From Candidatus Omnitrophota bacterium (GTDB lineage Bacteria; Omnitrophota; Gorgyraeia; 2-02-FULL-51-18), in the NCBI GenBank assembly GCA_016196505.1, contig JACPXO010000128.1, forward strand, positions 1 to 11,529: a DNA stretch of 11,529 nucleotides, given 5' to 3'. Positions 1 to 7,596 of the stretch are shown one piece after another. Numbering within the stretch: the first letter of the stretch is position 1; each line of letters begins with the position of its first letter. Under the pieces are notes generated by a model. It was not told the DNA's origin, ran no database searches, and saw only the letters and a program-made list of their open reading frames with translations. The position numbers and the translations under genes are program-made.

Positions 1-93
1 CTCAAAGGCGGTTTGAATGTGGTCGAGACTCAATGGTTTTTCGCTCGCGAATAAAAGCGCCTCGACCACGCTTTTGAGCTCAGACAGTTCCAC
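1..93 (-). CDS. scpB: Segregation and condensation protein ScpB, N-terminal fragment (cut by window edge)
   Basis: ScpB is a winged-helix partner of ScpA and SMC in the bacterial condensin complex that compacts and segregates chromosomes. Only the first 31 codons are present; the reading frame is open to the window edge. The visible peptide contains VVEALLFASEKPLSLDHIQ, which is the typical ScpB opening (helix, then the 'ALLFAS..PLS' motif of the first winged helix). The start chosen is GTG at 93-91, because an AAGGAG ribosome binding site at 104-99 lies 5 bases upstream; an in-frame GTG at 99-97 would overlap that site. The start overlaps the last 14 bases of scpA, which is consistent with translational coupling of the two partners. 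The identity rests on the motif plus the position after scpA. It is partial only because of the window boundary. Confidence 0.85.
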   Translation of the reverse strand, partial: MELSELKSVVEALLFASEKPLSLDHIQTAFE

Positions 94-826
94 CGGCACT
101 CCTTGATTCGCTCGCCACGGAGACATTGCGTGAGATCTCGATCTCTCCGAAACGTTCGCTTTGGGCGATCTTCACTTCCTTCAAGCGTATCAATTCCAAC
201 AAGGCCAAAAATGTCGTGATCACCTCGAACTTATTCTTGGCCGCCTTGAAAAGGCCGCTGAAATAGATCACGGGCTCTTTCACCAGGCGATGAAAGATCT
301 CGTGCACTTTTTCGGCGACGGTAAATTCATCTTTCATCACCTCATGCACGGCCTGTTTCGGCAGATCCTTTAAAATGCCCGAAAAAGCGGAGATCAGATC
401 AAAAAGCGTGACTTCCAGGAACGGGCTGTCGGCGCTGTCCAGCTCAGGCATCCCCGCGAAGCGCGTGAACACCTGGCCGCGCCGGGCCTCATAACCGCGG
501 AGCCGCCCCGCGGCCTCTTTGAACGCCTTGTACTCCAAAAGACGCCGCACAAGCTCGGTCCGGGGATCGACCTCTTCCGGATTTTCGGTCTCCGGGTCCG
601 GCGGCAAAAGCATCTTGGACTTGATCTGCATCAGCGTCGCGGCCATCACGAGAAACTCGCCTGCGATGTCCAGGTCCAGGATCTCCATGAGATCCAGGTA
701 CTCCAAGTACTGCTCGGTGACGCGCGTGATCGGAATATCGTAAATGTTGATCTCTTCCTTCTGGATCAGGTAAAGCAGGAGATCCAACGGCCCTTCAAAA
801 ACATCCAAACGTATCTTGTATCCCAT
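80..826 (-). CDS. scpA: Segregation and condensation protein ScpA (kleisin subunit of SMC-ScpAB)
   Basis: ScpA is the kleisin that bridges the SMC ATPase heads and binds ScpB, giving the bacterial condensin used in chromosome organisation. The 248-residue product has the usual family length. Residues 4-45 show the hallmark N-terminal segment (LDVFEGPLDLLLYLIQKEEINIYDIPI), which contacts the SMC neck in known structures. Residues of about 54-75 form a hydrophobic helix (GEFLVMAATLMQIKSKMLLP), also typical. The C-terminal 70 residues (TTFLALLELIRLKEVKIAQ...) match the winged helix that binds the SMC cap. The ATG at 826-824 follows the trpS stop after 3 bases. No convincing Shine-Dalgarno is visible, so translation may depend on reinitiation after trpS. 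scpB overlaps the 3' end. No defects are seen. Confidence 0.95.
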   Translation of the reverse strand: MGYKIRLDVFEGPLDLLLYLIQKEEINIYDIPITRVTEQYLEYLDLMEILDLDIAGEFLVMAATLMQIKSKMLLPPDPETENPEEVDPRTELVRRLLEYKAFKEAAGRLRGYEARRGQVFTRFAGMPELDSADSPFLEVTLFDLISAFSGILKDLPKQAVHEVMKDEFTVAEKVHEIFHRLVKEPVIYFSGLFKAAKNKFEVITTFLALLELIRLKEVKIAQSERFGEIEISRNVSVASESRSAGGTV

Positions 827-829
827 CGG

Positions 830-1813
830 TCAACCCAGATGAAGCAGCGTCCGGACCTGGCTCATGGTTTCCCGCGCGACGATAGAGGCGCGGGCACGAC
901 CCTTTTCCAGCAGGTCCTCGACAGTCTCTTTGTCTTTTGCGAGTTTCGCGCGCTTTCGGCGGATCTCCGAAAGCTTTTCGATCAGCGTTTCGGCCAACGA
1001 TTTCTTACAATCGGTACAGCCCTTTTTAGCGCCGGTGCACCAGCGATACACTTCATCCACGACGGTTCCGGAAGAAAAATTTTTGTAATAAGAATAGACG
1101 TTACAGATCTCCGGATGCCCCGGGTCCGATATTTTTACCCGCGCCGGATCCGTGATCATCGACTGGACCTTTTTCCGGGTTGCTTCTTCTGAATCCGAAA
1201 GATTGATCGCGTTCCCGTAGCTCTTGGACATCTTGCGGCGGTCTGTGCCTAAGATCTTGGCTTGAGGAGTGAGCAGCGGTTGAGGTTCGGGGAAAATATC
1301 TTTTTTATAAAAGTGCTTGAAGCGCCGCACGATCTCCCGCGAGAGCTCCAGATGCGCCAACTGGTCCTCCCCCACAGGGACCTTCTCGGCTTTGTAAAGG
1401 AGGATGTCCGCCGCTTGTAAAACGGGATAACCCAAAAACCCGTAGGTCGTCAAATCTCTCCCCTGGATCTCACGGAGCTGTTCTTTGTACGTCGGGTTCC
1501 GTTCAAGCCAGCCAAGCGGCGTCATCATGCCGAGGATCATGGCCAATTCCGAATGTTCGGGGATCTGAGATTGGACGAAAAGACTACTTTTCTCCGGGTC
1601 CACCCCGCAAGCCAGCCAATCAAGCACCATCTCCACCGAATTCTCATGGATGGAAACGGGGTTCTCGTACTCCCCCATGAGCGCATGGAGATCGGCCACC
1701 ATGAAAAAACACTCGTGGTCCCGCTGGAGCGAGACCCAATTGTCCAGTGCGCCTAGCCAGTGGCCCAAATGCAAAGGGCCGGTGGGCCGCATGCCAGAAA
1801 GTATCCGGGCCAC
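830..1813 (-). CDS. trpS: Tryptophanyl-tRNA synthetase (class I), with a probable iron-sulfur cysteine motif
   Basis: Charges tRNA-Trp with tryptophan at the expense of ATP, in the cytoplasm. The 327-residue length is normal for bacterial TrpRS. The class I signatures are present: HLGH at residues 15-18 within MRPTGPLHLGHW, and KMSKS at 194-198. The conserved GEDQ tract (148-151), which in the family lies near the ATP/tryptophan site, is also seen. The C-terminal anticodon-binding half carries four cysteines, C237, C259, C266 and C269, spaced C-x21-C-x6-C-x2-C. This is very close to the motif that binds a [4Fe-4S] cluster in the Thermotoga maritima enzyme; cluster binding here is inferred. 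The start is GTG at 1813-1811, immediately after the infB TAG stop, with AAGGAAG about 9 bases upstream. It sits between infB and scpA in the same operon, an unusual place for trpS compared with the Bacillus order. Confidence 0.95.
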   Translation of the reverse strand: MARILSGMRPTGPLHLGHWLGALDNWVSLQRDHECFFMVADLHALMGEYENPVSIHENSVEMVLDWLACGVDPEKSSLFVQSQIPEHSELAMILGMMTPLGWLERNPTYKEQLREIQGRDLTTYGFLGYPVLQAADILLYKAEKVPVGEDQLAHLELSREIVRRFKHFYKKDIFPEPQPLLTPQAKILGTDRRKMSKSYGNAINLSDSEEATRKKVQSMITDPARVKISDPGHPEICNVYSYYKNFSSGTVVDEVYRWCTGAKKGCTDCKKSLAETLIEKLSEIRRKRAKLAKDKETVEDLLEKGRARASIVARETMSQVRTLLHLG

Positions 1814-4042
1814 CTACTCAAGCTTCCTTTCTTTTTTCTGGATCTCGTACGCCTCGATCCGGTCGCCGGGTTGGATGCCGTCAAAACCCGATACGCCTAT
1901 CCCGCACTCAAAACCCTCGAGCACTTCGCGCGCGTCATCCTTAAAGCGCTTGAGACTCTCGACTTTGCCGTCATGGACTTTCTGTCCGTTCCGGAGCACA
2001 TGGCACGGAAAGTTCCTGACGATCTTTCCTTTGAGCACCGCGCACCCGGCGATCGTGCCTATCTTCGAAACCTTGAATACCTGGCGAACCTCCGCGGTGC
2101 CGACGGCCACTTCTTTAAGCTCCGGCGCCAAGAGGCCCTCCATCGCTTTTTCAATGGACGTTTTCACTTCATAGATGATCTCATAAAACCGCACATCCAC
2201 TTCTTCCCTTTCGGCCAATTCCTTGGCGTCCGAAGGGATAGCCACATGAAAACCGATCACGACGGCGTTCGAGGCGGCGGCGAGCATGACGTCCGATTCG
2301 CTGATGTCCCCGATGCCGGAGTGGATCACGTTCAAGCGGACATTTTTAGACTGGATCTTTTCCAGAGTACTTCGAAGCGCCTCTACGGAACCCTGCACAT
2401 CCGATTTGATGATGAGTTTGAGTTCCTCTACTTTACCTGCCTTGATCTCCTCGTAAAGATGCTCCAGCGAAATGTGCCCCGAGGACTGAACGCCGGCCGC
2501 TTTCTGGCTCTCACGGAGTTTATCGGTGGTTTCTTTTGCGACGCGTTCATCCTCAACCCCATAAAAATTATCTCCCGCCCGGGGCACGCCTGAAAGCCCG
2601 AGGATCTCGACCGGCGTAGAGGGCAGGGCCTCTTTGACACGCTGGCCCCTGTCGTTGATCATGGCGCGCACGCGGCAGTAGTGCGGGCCGACGACGACCG
2701 GGTCTCCGACGTGAAGCGTGCCGTCCTGCACCAACACCGTCGCCAAAACGCCGCTCTCTTTCGAAAGCTTGGCCTCGATCACCACCCCGCGTGCGGACGC
2801 TTTGGGGTTGGCTCTGAGCTCCAGAAGCTCGGCCTCCAACACCAGCATTTCCAAAAGATCGTCTATCCCCTGGCCGGTTTTCGCCGAAACACCGACCATG
2901 ATCGTTTTTCCTCCCCAATCCTCGGGCGTGAGGCCATGCTCCATCAAAGCTTTTTTGACCCGGTCGACGTTCGCCGAGGGCAGGTCGATCTTGTTGATCG
3001 CGACGATCATCGTGACCCCCGCCGCCTTGGCGTGGTCAATGGCCTCGAGGGTCTGAGGCATGACACCATCGTCGGCCGCGACCACAAGGACGACGATATC
3101 CGTCACGCGCGCGCCGCGGGCGCGCATCGCCGTGAAGGCCTCATGCCCCGGGGTATCCAGAAAAGCGATCGCCCCTTTCGGGAGAAACACTTCGTAGGCG
3201 CCGATGTGCTGCGTGATCCCGCCCGCTTCCTTGGCGGCCACCTTGGTGTTCCGGATCGCGTCCAAAAGCGAAGTCTTACCGTGATCCACATGACCCATGA
3301 ACGTCACGATCGGAGCGCGCAGCACAAGCTGTGATTTGTCCACCGCCGCCGCACGGACCTGAACGCCCGGAGACGACGCTTCGACCGCAGGATGCTCAAG
3401 CTCAAATCCCAATTCCTGCGCGACCTGGCTTGCGGCATCGAAATGGATCGACTGGTTGATGTTAGCGAAAATATTCAGACGAATGAGCCGCTGGATCACG
3501 TCGCTGGACTTCACTCCTAATTTTTGAGCCAGATCCTTCACGATGATCGGCGCCTGGATGGGGATCTTTTTAACTTTTTTTGGTTCAAGAGAAGCCGGCG
3601 GCGCCGGAGCCGCGACGGGTTCCTGGCGAACGAACGGAGCCGCATGGATCGCCGGACTTTTTTTGTCCACCACGTGACTCTTGGGCTTGAGCGGCGATGG
3701 GAATACCGTAGAAATCCGCGCGGGCGCCGACACCCCATGAGACTGCGGCGGACTCGACTTTTTGACCGTCGCGGCGGCCTGCGCGGCTCTGAGTCCGCTT
3801 CGTTGCATCAAAAGTTCTTTTTTCGCGCTTTCAATAGAACCGCGCGGCGCCGCCACAGACACCGTCTTCACCGCCGGTTTGGTGGAAGTCGCCGGTTTCT
3901 TCACGGATTCTTTCAAAAGACGGACCTTGTCTTGGGGGACCACGCTCATGTGGTTCTTGGCCTCGACTTTCAGCTTTTTTAACTGAGCCATGAGCTCTTT
4001 TGAGGTGAGCTTCAGCTCCTTGGCCAATTCATGAACACGCAC
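1814..4042 (-). CDS. infB: Translation initiation factor IF-2
   Basis: IF-2 is the GTPase that brings fMet-tRNA to the 30S subunit and promotes 50S joining. In the 742-residue product, residues 1-45 form a first IF2_N domain. Residues 50-160 are an Ala/Pro/Lys/Ser-rich, probably flexible linker, and residues 160-218 form a second IF2_N domain. The G domain follows with G1 GHVDHGKT (250-257), G2 GGITQHI (274-280), G3 DTPGH (296-300), G4 NKID (350-353) and G5 SAKTG (386-390). Domain 2 follows from about 415. The C-terminal domains cover about 520-742 and include the [11 protein letters not shown] segment at 546-556. All nucleotide-binding motifs are intact. The start is GTG at 4042-4040, 4 bases after the nusA stop, with AAAGGAGAGG about 9 bases upstream. 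ylxR and ylxQ, often found between nusA and infB, are absent, and trpS rather than rbfA/truB follows. Confidence 0.97.
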   Translation of the reverse strand: MRVHELAKELKLTSKELMAQLKKLKVEAKNHMSVVPQDKVRLLKESVKKPATSTKPAVKTVSVAAPRGSIESAKKELLMQRSGLRAAQAAATVKKSSPPQSHGVSAPARISTVFPSPLKPKSHVVDKKSPAIHAAPFVRQEPVAAPAPPASLEPKKVKKIPIQAPIIVKDLAQKLGVKSSDVIQRLIRLNIFANINQSIHFDAASQVAQELGFELEHPAVEASSPGVQVRAAAVDKSQLVLRAPIVTFMGHVDHGKTSLLDAIRNTKVAAKEAGGITQHIGAYEVFLPKGAIAFLDTPGHEAFTAMRARGARVTDIVVLVVAADDGVMPQTLEAIDHAKAAGVTMIVAINKIDLPSANVDRVKKALMEHGLTPEDWGGKTIMVGVSAKTGQGIDDLLEMLVLEAELLELRANPKASARGVVIEAKLSKESGVLATVLVQDGTLHVGDPVVVGPHYCRVRAMINDRGQRVKEALPSTPVEILGLSGVPRAGDNFYGVEDERVAKETTDKLRESQKAAGVQSSGHISLEHLYEEIKAGKVEELKLIIKSDVQGSVEALRSTLEKIQSKNVRLNVIHSGIGDISESDVMLAAASNAVVIGFHVAIPSDAKELAEREEVDVRFYEIIYEVKTSIEKAMEGLLAPELKEVAVGTAEVRQVFKVSKIGTIAGCAVLKGKIVRNFPCHVLRNGQKVHDGKVESLKRFKDDAREVLEGFECGIGVSGFDGIQPGDRIEAYEIQKKERKLE

Positions 4043-4046
4043 AGGA

Positions 4047-5270
4047 CTAGACCTCTCCTTTGGGCGCTTCGCCCGCTCCGGCGCCCTCGGAAGACAAGGG
4101 GGTTTCTCCGGGTTTAATGGCTTCTCTTATCTTCTCGATCATCTTTTTACCGATCCCTTTGACGGCTAAAAGTTCCTCATTAGTGGCTTTGTTCAGATCC
4201 TCGAGCGTCTTGAAACCGGCGGCCGCAAGCGCCTCGGCGGTCTTGGGCCCGACGCCTTCGATCGTTTCCACGCCGGCCGGTGCCGGCTCTGAATCCGCCG
4301 GAGCCATGCTCGCCTCCAATTTTTCCTTCACGATCTCTTTCTTGGAGCGTATGTCGATGGACCAACCGGTGAGTTTCGAGGCCAAACGCACGTTTTGGCC
4401 GTTCTTGCCTATGGCCAGGGAAAGCTGATCGTCCCCGACGACCACTTCCGTTTTCTTTTCTTCCTGCGAGATTATTTTCACCGAGGAAACTTCCGCAGGA
4501 CTCAAGGCCGCCTTGACAAATTCTTCGACGTTCTCGCTCCACCGCACGATGTCTATCTTTTCCCCCTGAAGCTCTTTCACCACGCCCTTGACCCTCGAAC
4601 CGCGGATCCCGACGCAGGCGCCGACGCAGTCCACGCGCTCGTTCTTGGAATATACGGCGATCTTGGTCCGGTCACCGGCCTCGCGGGAAACGGACATGAT
4701 CTCGACGACCTTCTCCGCGATCTCAGGGACTTCCAATTCAAAGAGGCACCGGACAAAACCTGGATGGTTTCTGGATAAAATGATCTGAGGGCCTTTCGAA
4801 GTCTTGTTCACTTCGAGCACATACGCGCGGATATTGTCTCCCTGACGGTAGCTGTCGCGCGGGGACATTTCCCTTTTAGGAAGTATCCCCTCGGTCTTCC
4901 CGAGATCCACGAGAAGCGCCCCCTTTTCAAAACGGTACACGGTGCCGGTGACGATGGAATCGGCCTTGGCATGAAATTCATTGAAAATAACGTCTCGTTC
5001 CGCCTCGCGGATCTTCTGAAATATCACCTGTTTGGCGGTTTGAGCGGCGATGCGTCCGAATTCATTTGAGACGATCTCCTTGCCCTCGGACAGGATGCGG
5101 ATACGCCCGGATTCAAGGTCGATCTTCACCTCGACCTCTTTGTCTTTGTCATGGATCACTTTTTTAGCGGCGGAAACAAGCGCAGCTTCAACCGATTGAA
5201 CCAAGACCTCCCGGCTGATCCCCTTTTCTCTTTCGATGTTCTCGATCACCGCCAACAATTCAGTGCTCAT
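4047..5270 (-). CDS. nusA: Transcription termination/antitermination protein NusA with C-terminal helix-hairpin-helix domain
   Basis: NusA binds RNA polymerase and nascent RNA and modulates pausing, intrinsic termination and antitermination. The 407-residue product has the expected order: an N-terminal polymerase-binding domain (1-100), an S1 domain (about 104-168), KH1 with GIRGSR at 221-226, KH2 with GKNG at 288-291, and a C-terminal extension. The extension (335-385) reads as tandem helix-hairpin-helix motifs (IEGVGPKTAEAL and VKGIGKKMIEKI), comparable to the acidic-repeat region of longer NusA proteins. B. subtilis NusA, about 370 residues, lacks such a domain. The tail (388-407) is Gly/Ala/Glu rich. 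The ATG at 5270-5268 has an AAGGA site 5 bases upstream. It lies 11 bases after rimP and 4 bases before infB, the conserved rimP-nusA-infB operon. The upstream terminator-like hairpin makes NusA autoregulation plausible, as described in B. subtilis. Confidence 0.97.
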   Translation of the reverse strand: MSTELLAVIENIEREKGISREVLVQSVEAALVSAAKKVIHDKDKEVEVKIDLESGRIRILSEGKEIVSNEFGRIAAQTAKQVIFQKIREAERDVIFNEFHAKADSIVTGTVYRFEKGALLVDLGKTEGILPKREMSPRDSYRQGDNIRAYVLEVNKTSKGPQIILSRNHPGFVRCLFELEVPEIAEKVVEIMSVSREAGDRTKIAVYSKNERVDCVGACVGIRGSRVKGVVKELQGEKIDIVRWSENVEEFVKAALSPAEVSSVKIISQEEKKTEVVVGDDQLSLAIGKNGQNVRLASKLTGWSIDIRSKKEIVKEKLEASMAPADSEPAPAGVETIEGVGPKTAEALAAAGFKTLEDLNKATNEELLAVKGIGKKMIEKIREAIKPGETPLSSEGAGAGEAPKGEV

Positions 5271-5272
5271 AG

Positions 5273-5290
5273 TTATCCTTTTTATCCTTT
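5273..5290 (-). repeat. Tandem 9-bp repeat at the rimP-nusA junction
   Basis: On the coding strand two exact copies of AAAGGATAA lie head to tail. The first copy (5290-5282) contains the rimP TAA stop; the second (5281-5273) supplies the AAGGA Shine-Dalgarno of nusA, 5 bases before its ATG. The doubled ribosome-binding sequence may come from a small slippage duplication. Whether the first copy has any function is unknown. Confidence 0.8.
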
Positions 5291-5782
5291 AGATGAAAAT
5301 CCGATTTCCCGGACTGCCTTGAGGATCTGCTCAAAATAGATCTCGAGCAAACCGCTCTCTTTTGTTTCAAGATGAACGCTCTCTGGACCGGCGGAAATGA
5401 CCCCGCCGACACACAGAACGCTTTGCCCCGCCGGGTTCCTCCAATGGATCCTGACCTTCGAGCCCACCGCGCGCTCGAAATCGCGCTGGTTTTTCAGTGG
5501 CCGGTCAAGACCGGGACTACTGACTTCTAAAAAGTACGGGCCCGGGATCCAAAACCCCTGATCGGCTAATTGATTCGAACGGTCATCTAAAAAATGACCC
5601 AAACTATTGTTGATATTAACGCACTCTTGAAGCGTGATGCCGCCCGGTTTATCAACCAACAAGGTTAAAACTCCCCTACCCCCTGATTTTCTTGAGGTTA
5701 TGTCAATAAGCTCAGCCCCTGATCTTTCTACCTCGGCCCTGATCTCTTCTTTTAAACTTTCTATTTCCCGAGGTAACTCCAT
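5282..5782 (-). CDS. rimP: Ribosome maturation factor RimP
   Basis: RimP (formerly YlxS/P15a) assists late 30S subunit assembly by binding the maturing small subunit. The 166-residue product has the family length. Residues 1-80 fit the alpha/beta N-terminal domain. The diagnostic strand motif FLEVSSPGLDRPL lies at 84-96, followed by an SH3-like C-terminal domain (about 97-166). Its position immediately before nusA is the standard arrangement. The start is ATG at 5782-5780, with AAAGG about 10 bases upstream; no better in-frame start is seen. It is the first gene after the intrinsic terminator at about 5814-5843, so it should be the first gene of a separately transcribed operon. The stop TAA lies within a tandem repeat that also supplies the nusA ribosome binding site. 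Confidence 0.95.
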   Translation of the reverse strand: MELPREIESLKEEIRAEVERSGAELIDITSRKSGGRGVLTLLVDKPGGITLQECVNINNSLGHFLDDRSNQLADQGFWIPGPYFLEVSSPGLDRPLKNQRDFERAVGSKVRIHWRNPAGQSVLCVGGVISAGPESVHLETKESGLLEIYFEQILKAVREIGFSSKG

Positions 5783-5813
5783 GGCAATAAAACCTTTAGC
5801 GTTTTTTAAACCC

Positions 5814-5843
5814 CAATAAAAAAAGTGGGTTCACACCCACTTT
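5814..5843 (-). terminator. Intrinsic (rho-independent) terminator between proS and rimP
   Basis: Read on the minus strand, a perfect 9-bp inverted repeat, AAAGTGGGT and ACCCACTTT (5843-5835 and 5830-5822), encloses the 4-base loop GTGA. An uninterrupted U tract begins in the stem and continues to 5818, followed by ATT. This is a textbook intrinsic terminator. It lies about 40 bases after the proS stop and about 40 bases before the rimP start, so it would end the uppS-to-proS transcript. Because a promoter-like sequence lies upstream of it, it may also act as an attenuator in the rimP-nusA leader. Confidence 0.88.
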
Positions 5844-5871
5844 CTCGGAGTAAAACACGTTTGACCCCCTC

Positions 5872-5900
5872 ACGCTAGCAAAACTAGCTTATTTTGTCAA
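5872..5900 (-). promoter_or_regulatory. Candidate sigma-70-type promoter for rimP-nusA-infB, overlapping the end of proS
   Basis: On the minus strand a perfect -35 hexamer TTGACA (5900-5895) is followed after exactly 17 bases by TAGCGT (5877-5872). The latter keeps the most conserved -10 positions (TA...T) and is preceded by TGC, an extended -10. The -35 lies within the last codons of proS. Initiation would be near 5865, upstream of the terminator hairpin, so the first 20 or so transcribed bases lead straight into that hairpin. A short inverted repeat, GCTAG/CTAGC (5888-5884 and 5878-5874), covers the spacer and the edge of the -10. This is a sequence-only prediction; the TTGACA could be chance coding sequence (Leu-Asp-Lys of proS). 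Confidence 0.5.
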
Positions 5901-7596
5901 GGGTATTGAGGATTCCCTGAATGACCTTGGCGGACTCCACGAAGTGGACTTCTGAGGTTTTTCTGACTTTAAGCTCTGCTTTGCCGACTTTGAGATTTTT
6001 GGGACCCAACACGACGCGGAGCGGGATCCCGATGAGGTCCGCGTCATTGAATTTGACCCCCGCGGTCTCATTCCGATCATCGACGAGTACATCGACTCCG
6101 CGGATTTTAAGCTCGGGCGAACCCAGGATGGTTTCCGCGATGCGCTTGGATTCGGCGTCCTCGGGATCGATCATGACCACAAGCACCTGAAAGGGGCTGA
6201 TCGCTTTCGGCCAGACGATCCCCTTTTCATCCGAATGTTGTTCTATCGCGGCTGCCAAGATCCGGTTCACGCCGATCCCGTAACAACCCATGAGAAACGG
6301 CTTTTCTTTGCCATGGCTATCGAGAAAACAGGCCTTGAGAGGTTCGGAATAACGGAGATTTAGTTTGAAGATATGGCCAAGCTCAATGGCCGTTTTAAAA
6401 TGGAGTGTTTTGCCGTTCGGGGAGACGTCGCCTTCCGCCGCGTGGCGAAAGTCGCCGATCTGTTTCTCTTCGCCGCGGATATCCCCTAGATTCACGTTAA
6501 CGAGATGATGATCCTTCACGTTCGCCCCTGTCACGAAGTTTTTCATTTCGAGCACATCTTCGTCGATATAGGTTTTGAGATTGGCCCCAAACGGTCCGCT
6601 GAATCCAAAAGCAGACCCCAGCTTTTCTATCGCGTCTCGTGAAGCCATAAAACAACCGGGTTCAAATTTTTTAAGCTTAAACTCACTGACCTCATGATCT
6701 CCGCGGATAAGCACCTCAAAAAACGAGCCGTCGGGACGCTGGTAGACCATGGTCTTGACCAGGTCCTTGGACGTTTTTTTAAGAAATTTGGCGACGCTCT
6801 CGACGCTCGAGTGGCCGGGCGTGTATTCTTTTGAATGTTTTTCAGAGGGAGCGTTCTTTGGAAAGGTAAGTCCTTTTAGTTTTCTGGCGGCCATCTCCAC
6901 ACTGACCACTTCGTCTGAATCGCCGACCTGGACCATCCAGTCCTCTCCGGCATCAGAAAAAAGCACGAACTCTTGCGAGCCGCTGCCTCCCATCGCGCCC
7001 GGATCGGCTTGCACGATATGATACTTGAGCCCGCAACGGCCGAATATTTTTTCGTAGGTCTCTTTCATGCGTTGATAGGTCTCCTCGAGACTCGGGCTGT
7101 CGGCATGGAAGCTGTAGGCGTCTTTCATGATAAACTCGCGGCTTCGGATGACGCCAGATCGAGGCCGCATCTCATCGCGAAACTTCGTCTGGATCTGATA
7201 AAGGGTCAAAGGAAGCTGTTTGTAGGAACGGATCTCGCGGCGCGCAAGGTCCGTGATCACCTCTTCATGCGTGGGCCCAAGCACATTCTCCCTTCCGTGC
7301 CGATCTTTGAAATGGATCATGTCCTCGCCCAGGATGTCCAAACGGCCCGATTCTTTCCAAAGGTCGGCCGGATGAAGCGCCGGCAGCAGCACCTCCAAAG
7401 CCCCTGCCTTGTCCATTTCTTCTCGGACGATATCCGCCGCTTTCTTTAAGGAACGGAAACCAAGCGGCAGGTAACTATAGGTGCCGCTGGCTAGTTTTCG
7501 GATAAGCCCCGCCCGGATCATGAGCCGGTGGCTTTTGATCTCGGCCTCTTGCGGGTTTTCCTTGAGTGTCGGAATAAGAAACGTCGACCAGCGCAT
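5884..7596 (-). CDS. proS: Prolyl-tRNA synthetase, bacterial type with editing insertion domain
   Basis: Charges tRNA-Pro using proline and ATP; the bacterial form also hydrolyses mischarged Ala-tRNA-Pro. The 570-residue length is that of the bacterial class II ProRS with an editing insertion. The N-terminus (MRWSTFLIPTLKENPQEAE, then RAGLIRKLASGTYSYLPLG at 28-46) is canonical. Motif 2 is seen at FRDEMRPRSGVIRSREFIMKD (139-159), and motif 3 at GCYGIGVNRILAAAIEQ (437-453). The editing insertion lies between motifs 2 and 3 (about 225-400). The C-terminal anticodon-binding domain spans about 465-570. The ATG at 7596-7594 overlaps the rseP stop in TAATG. No good Shine-Dalgarno is visible, and a short GC hairpin sits where it would be, so reinitiation after rseP is likely. 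It is the last gene before the terminator. Confidence 0.97.
   Translation of the reverse strand: MRWSTFLIPTLKENPQEAEIKSHRLMIRAGLIRKLASGTYSYLPLGFRSLKKAADIVREEMDKAGALEVLLPALHPADLWKESGRLDILGEDMIHFKDRHGRENVLGPTHEEVITDLARREIRSYKQLPLTLYQIQTKFRDEMRPRSGVIRSREFIMKDAYSFHADSPSLEETYQRMKETYEKIFGRCGLKYHIVQADPGAMGGSGSQEFVLFSDAGEDWMVQVGDSDEVVSVEMAARKLKGLTFPKNAPSEKHSKEYTPGHSSVESVAKFLKKTSKDLVKTMVYQRPDGSFFEVLIRGDHEVSEFKLKKFEPGCFMASRDAIEKLGSAFGFSGPFGANLKTYIDEDVLEMKNFVTGANVKDHHLVNVNLGDIRGEEKQIGDFRHAAEGDVSPNGKTLHFKTAIELGHIFKLNLRYSEPLKACFLDSHGKEKPFLMGCYGIGVNRILAAAIEQHSDEKGIVWPKAISPFQVLVVMIDPEDAESKRIAETILGSPELKIRGVDVLVDDRNETAGVKFNDADLIGIPLRVVLGPKNLKVGKAELKVRKTSEVHFVESAKVIQGILNTLDKIS

Noticed and set aside
1760..2593. 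A 277-codon open frame on the plus strand opposite infB
   Set aside because: The reverse-strand infB has every IF-2 motif intact. The plus-strand product is His/Arg/Asp rich with no recognisable domain and no convincing ribosome binding site, so it is a shadow of coding sequence.
2681..3334. A 217-codon plus-strand open frame opposite the infB G domain
   Set aside because: It mirrors the GTPase region of infB and has a low-complexity Arg/His/Asp composition; it is a shadow frame.
4062..4074. Short GC hairpin (GGGCG, loop of 3, CGCCC) at the end of nusA
   Set aside because: The stem is only 5 bp, lacks a U tract and lies within nusA codons just before the infB ribosome binding site; there is no support for a terminator.
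5783..5883. Possible tRNA or small RNA gene between rimP and proS
   Set aside because: The gap is about 100 bases and is explained by the terminator and promoter-like elements; no cloverleaf or conserved TTCGA-type T-loop could be found.
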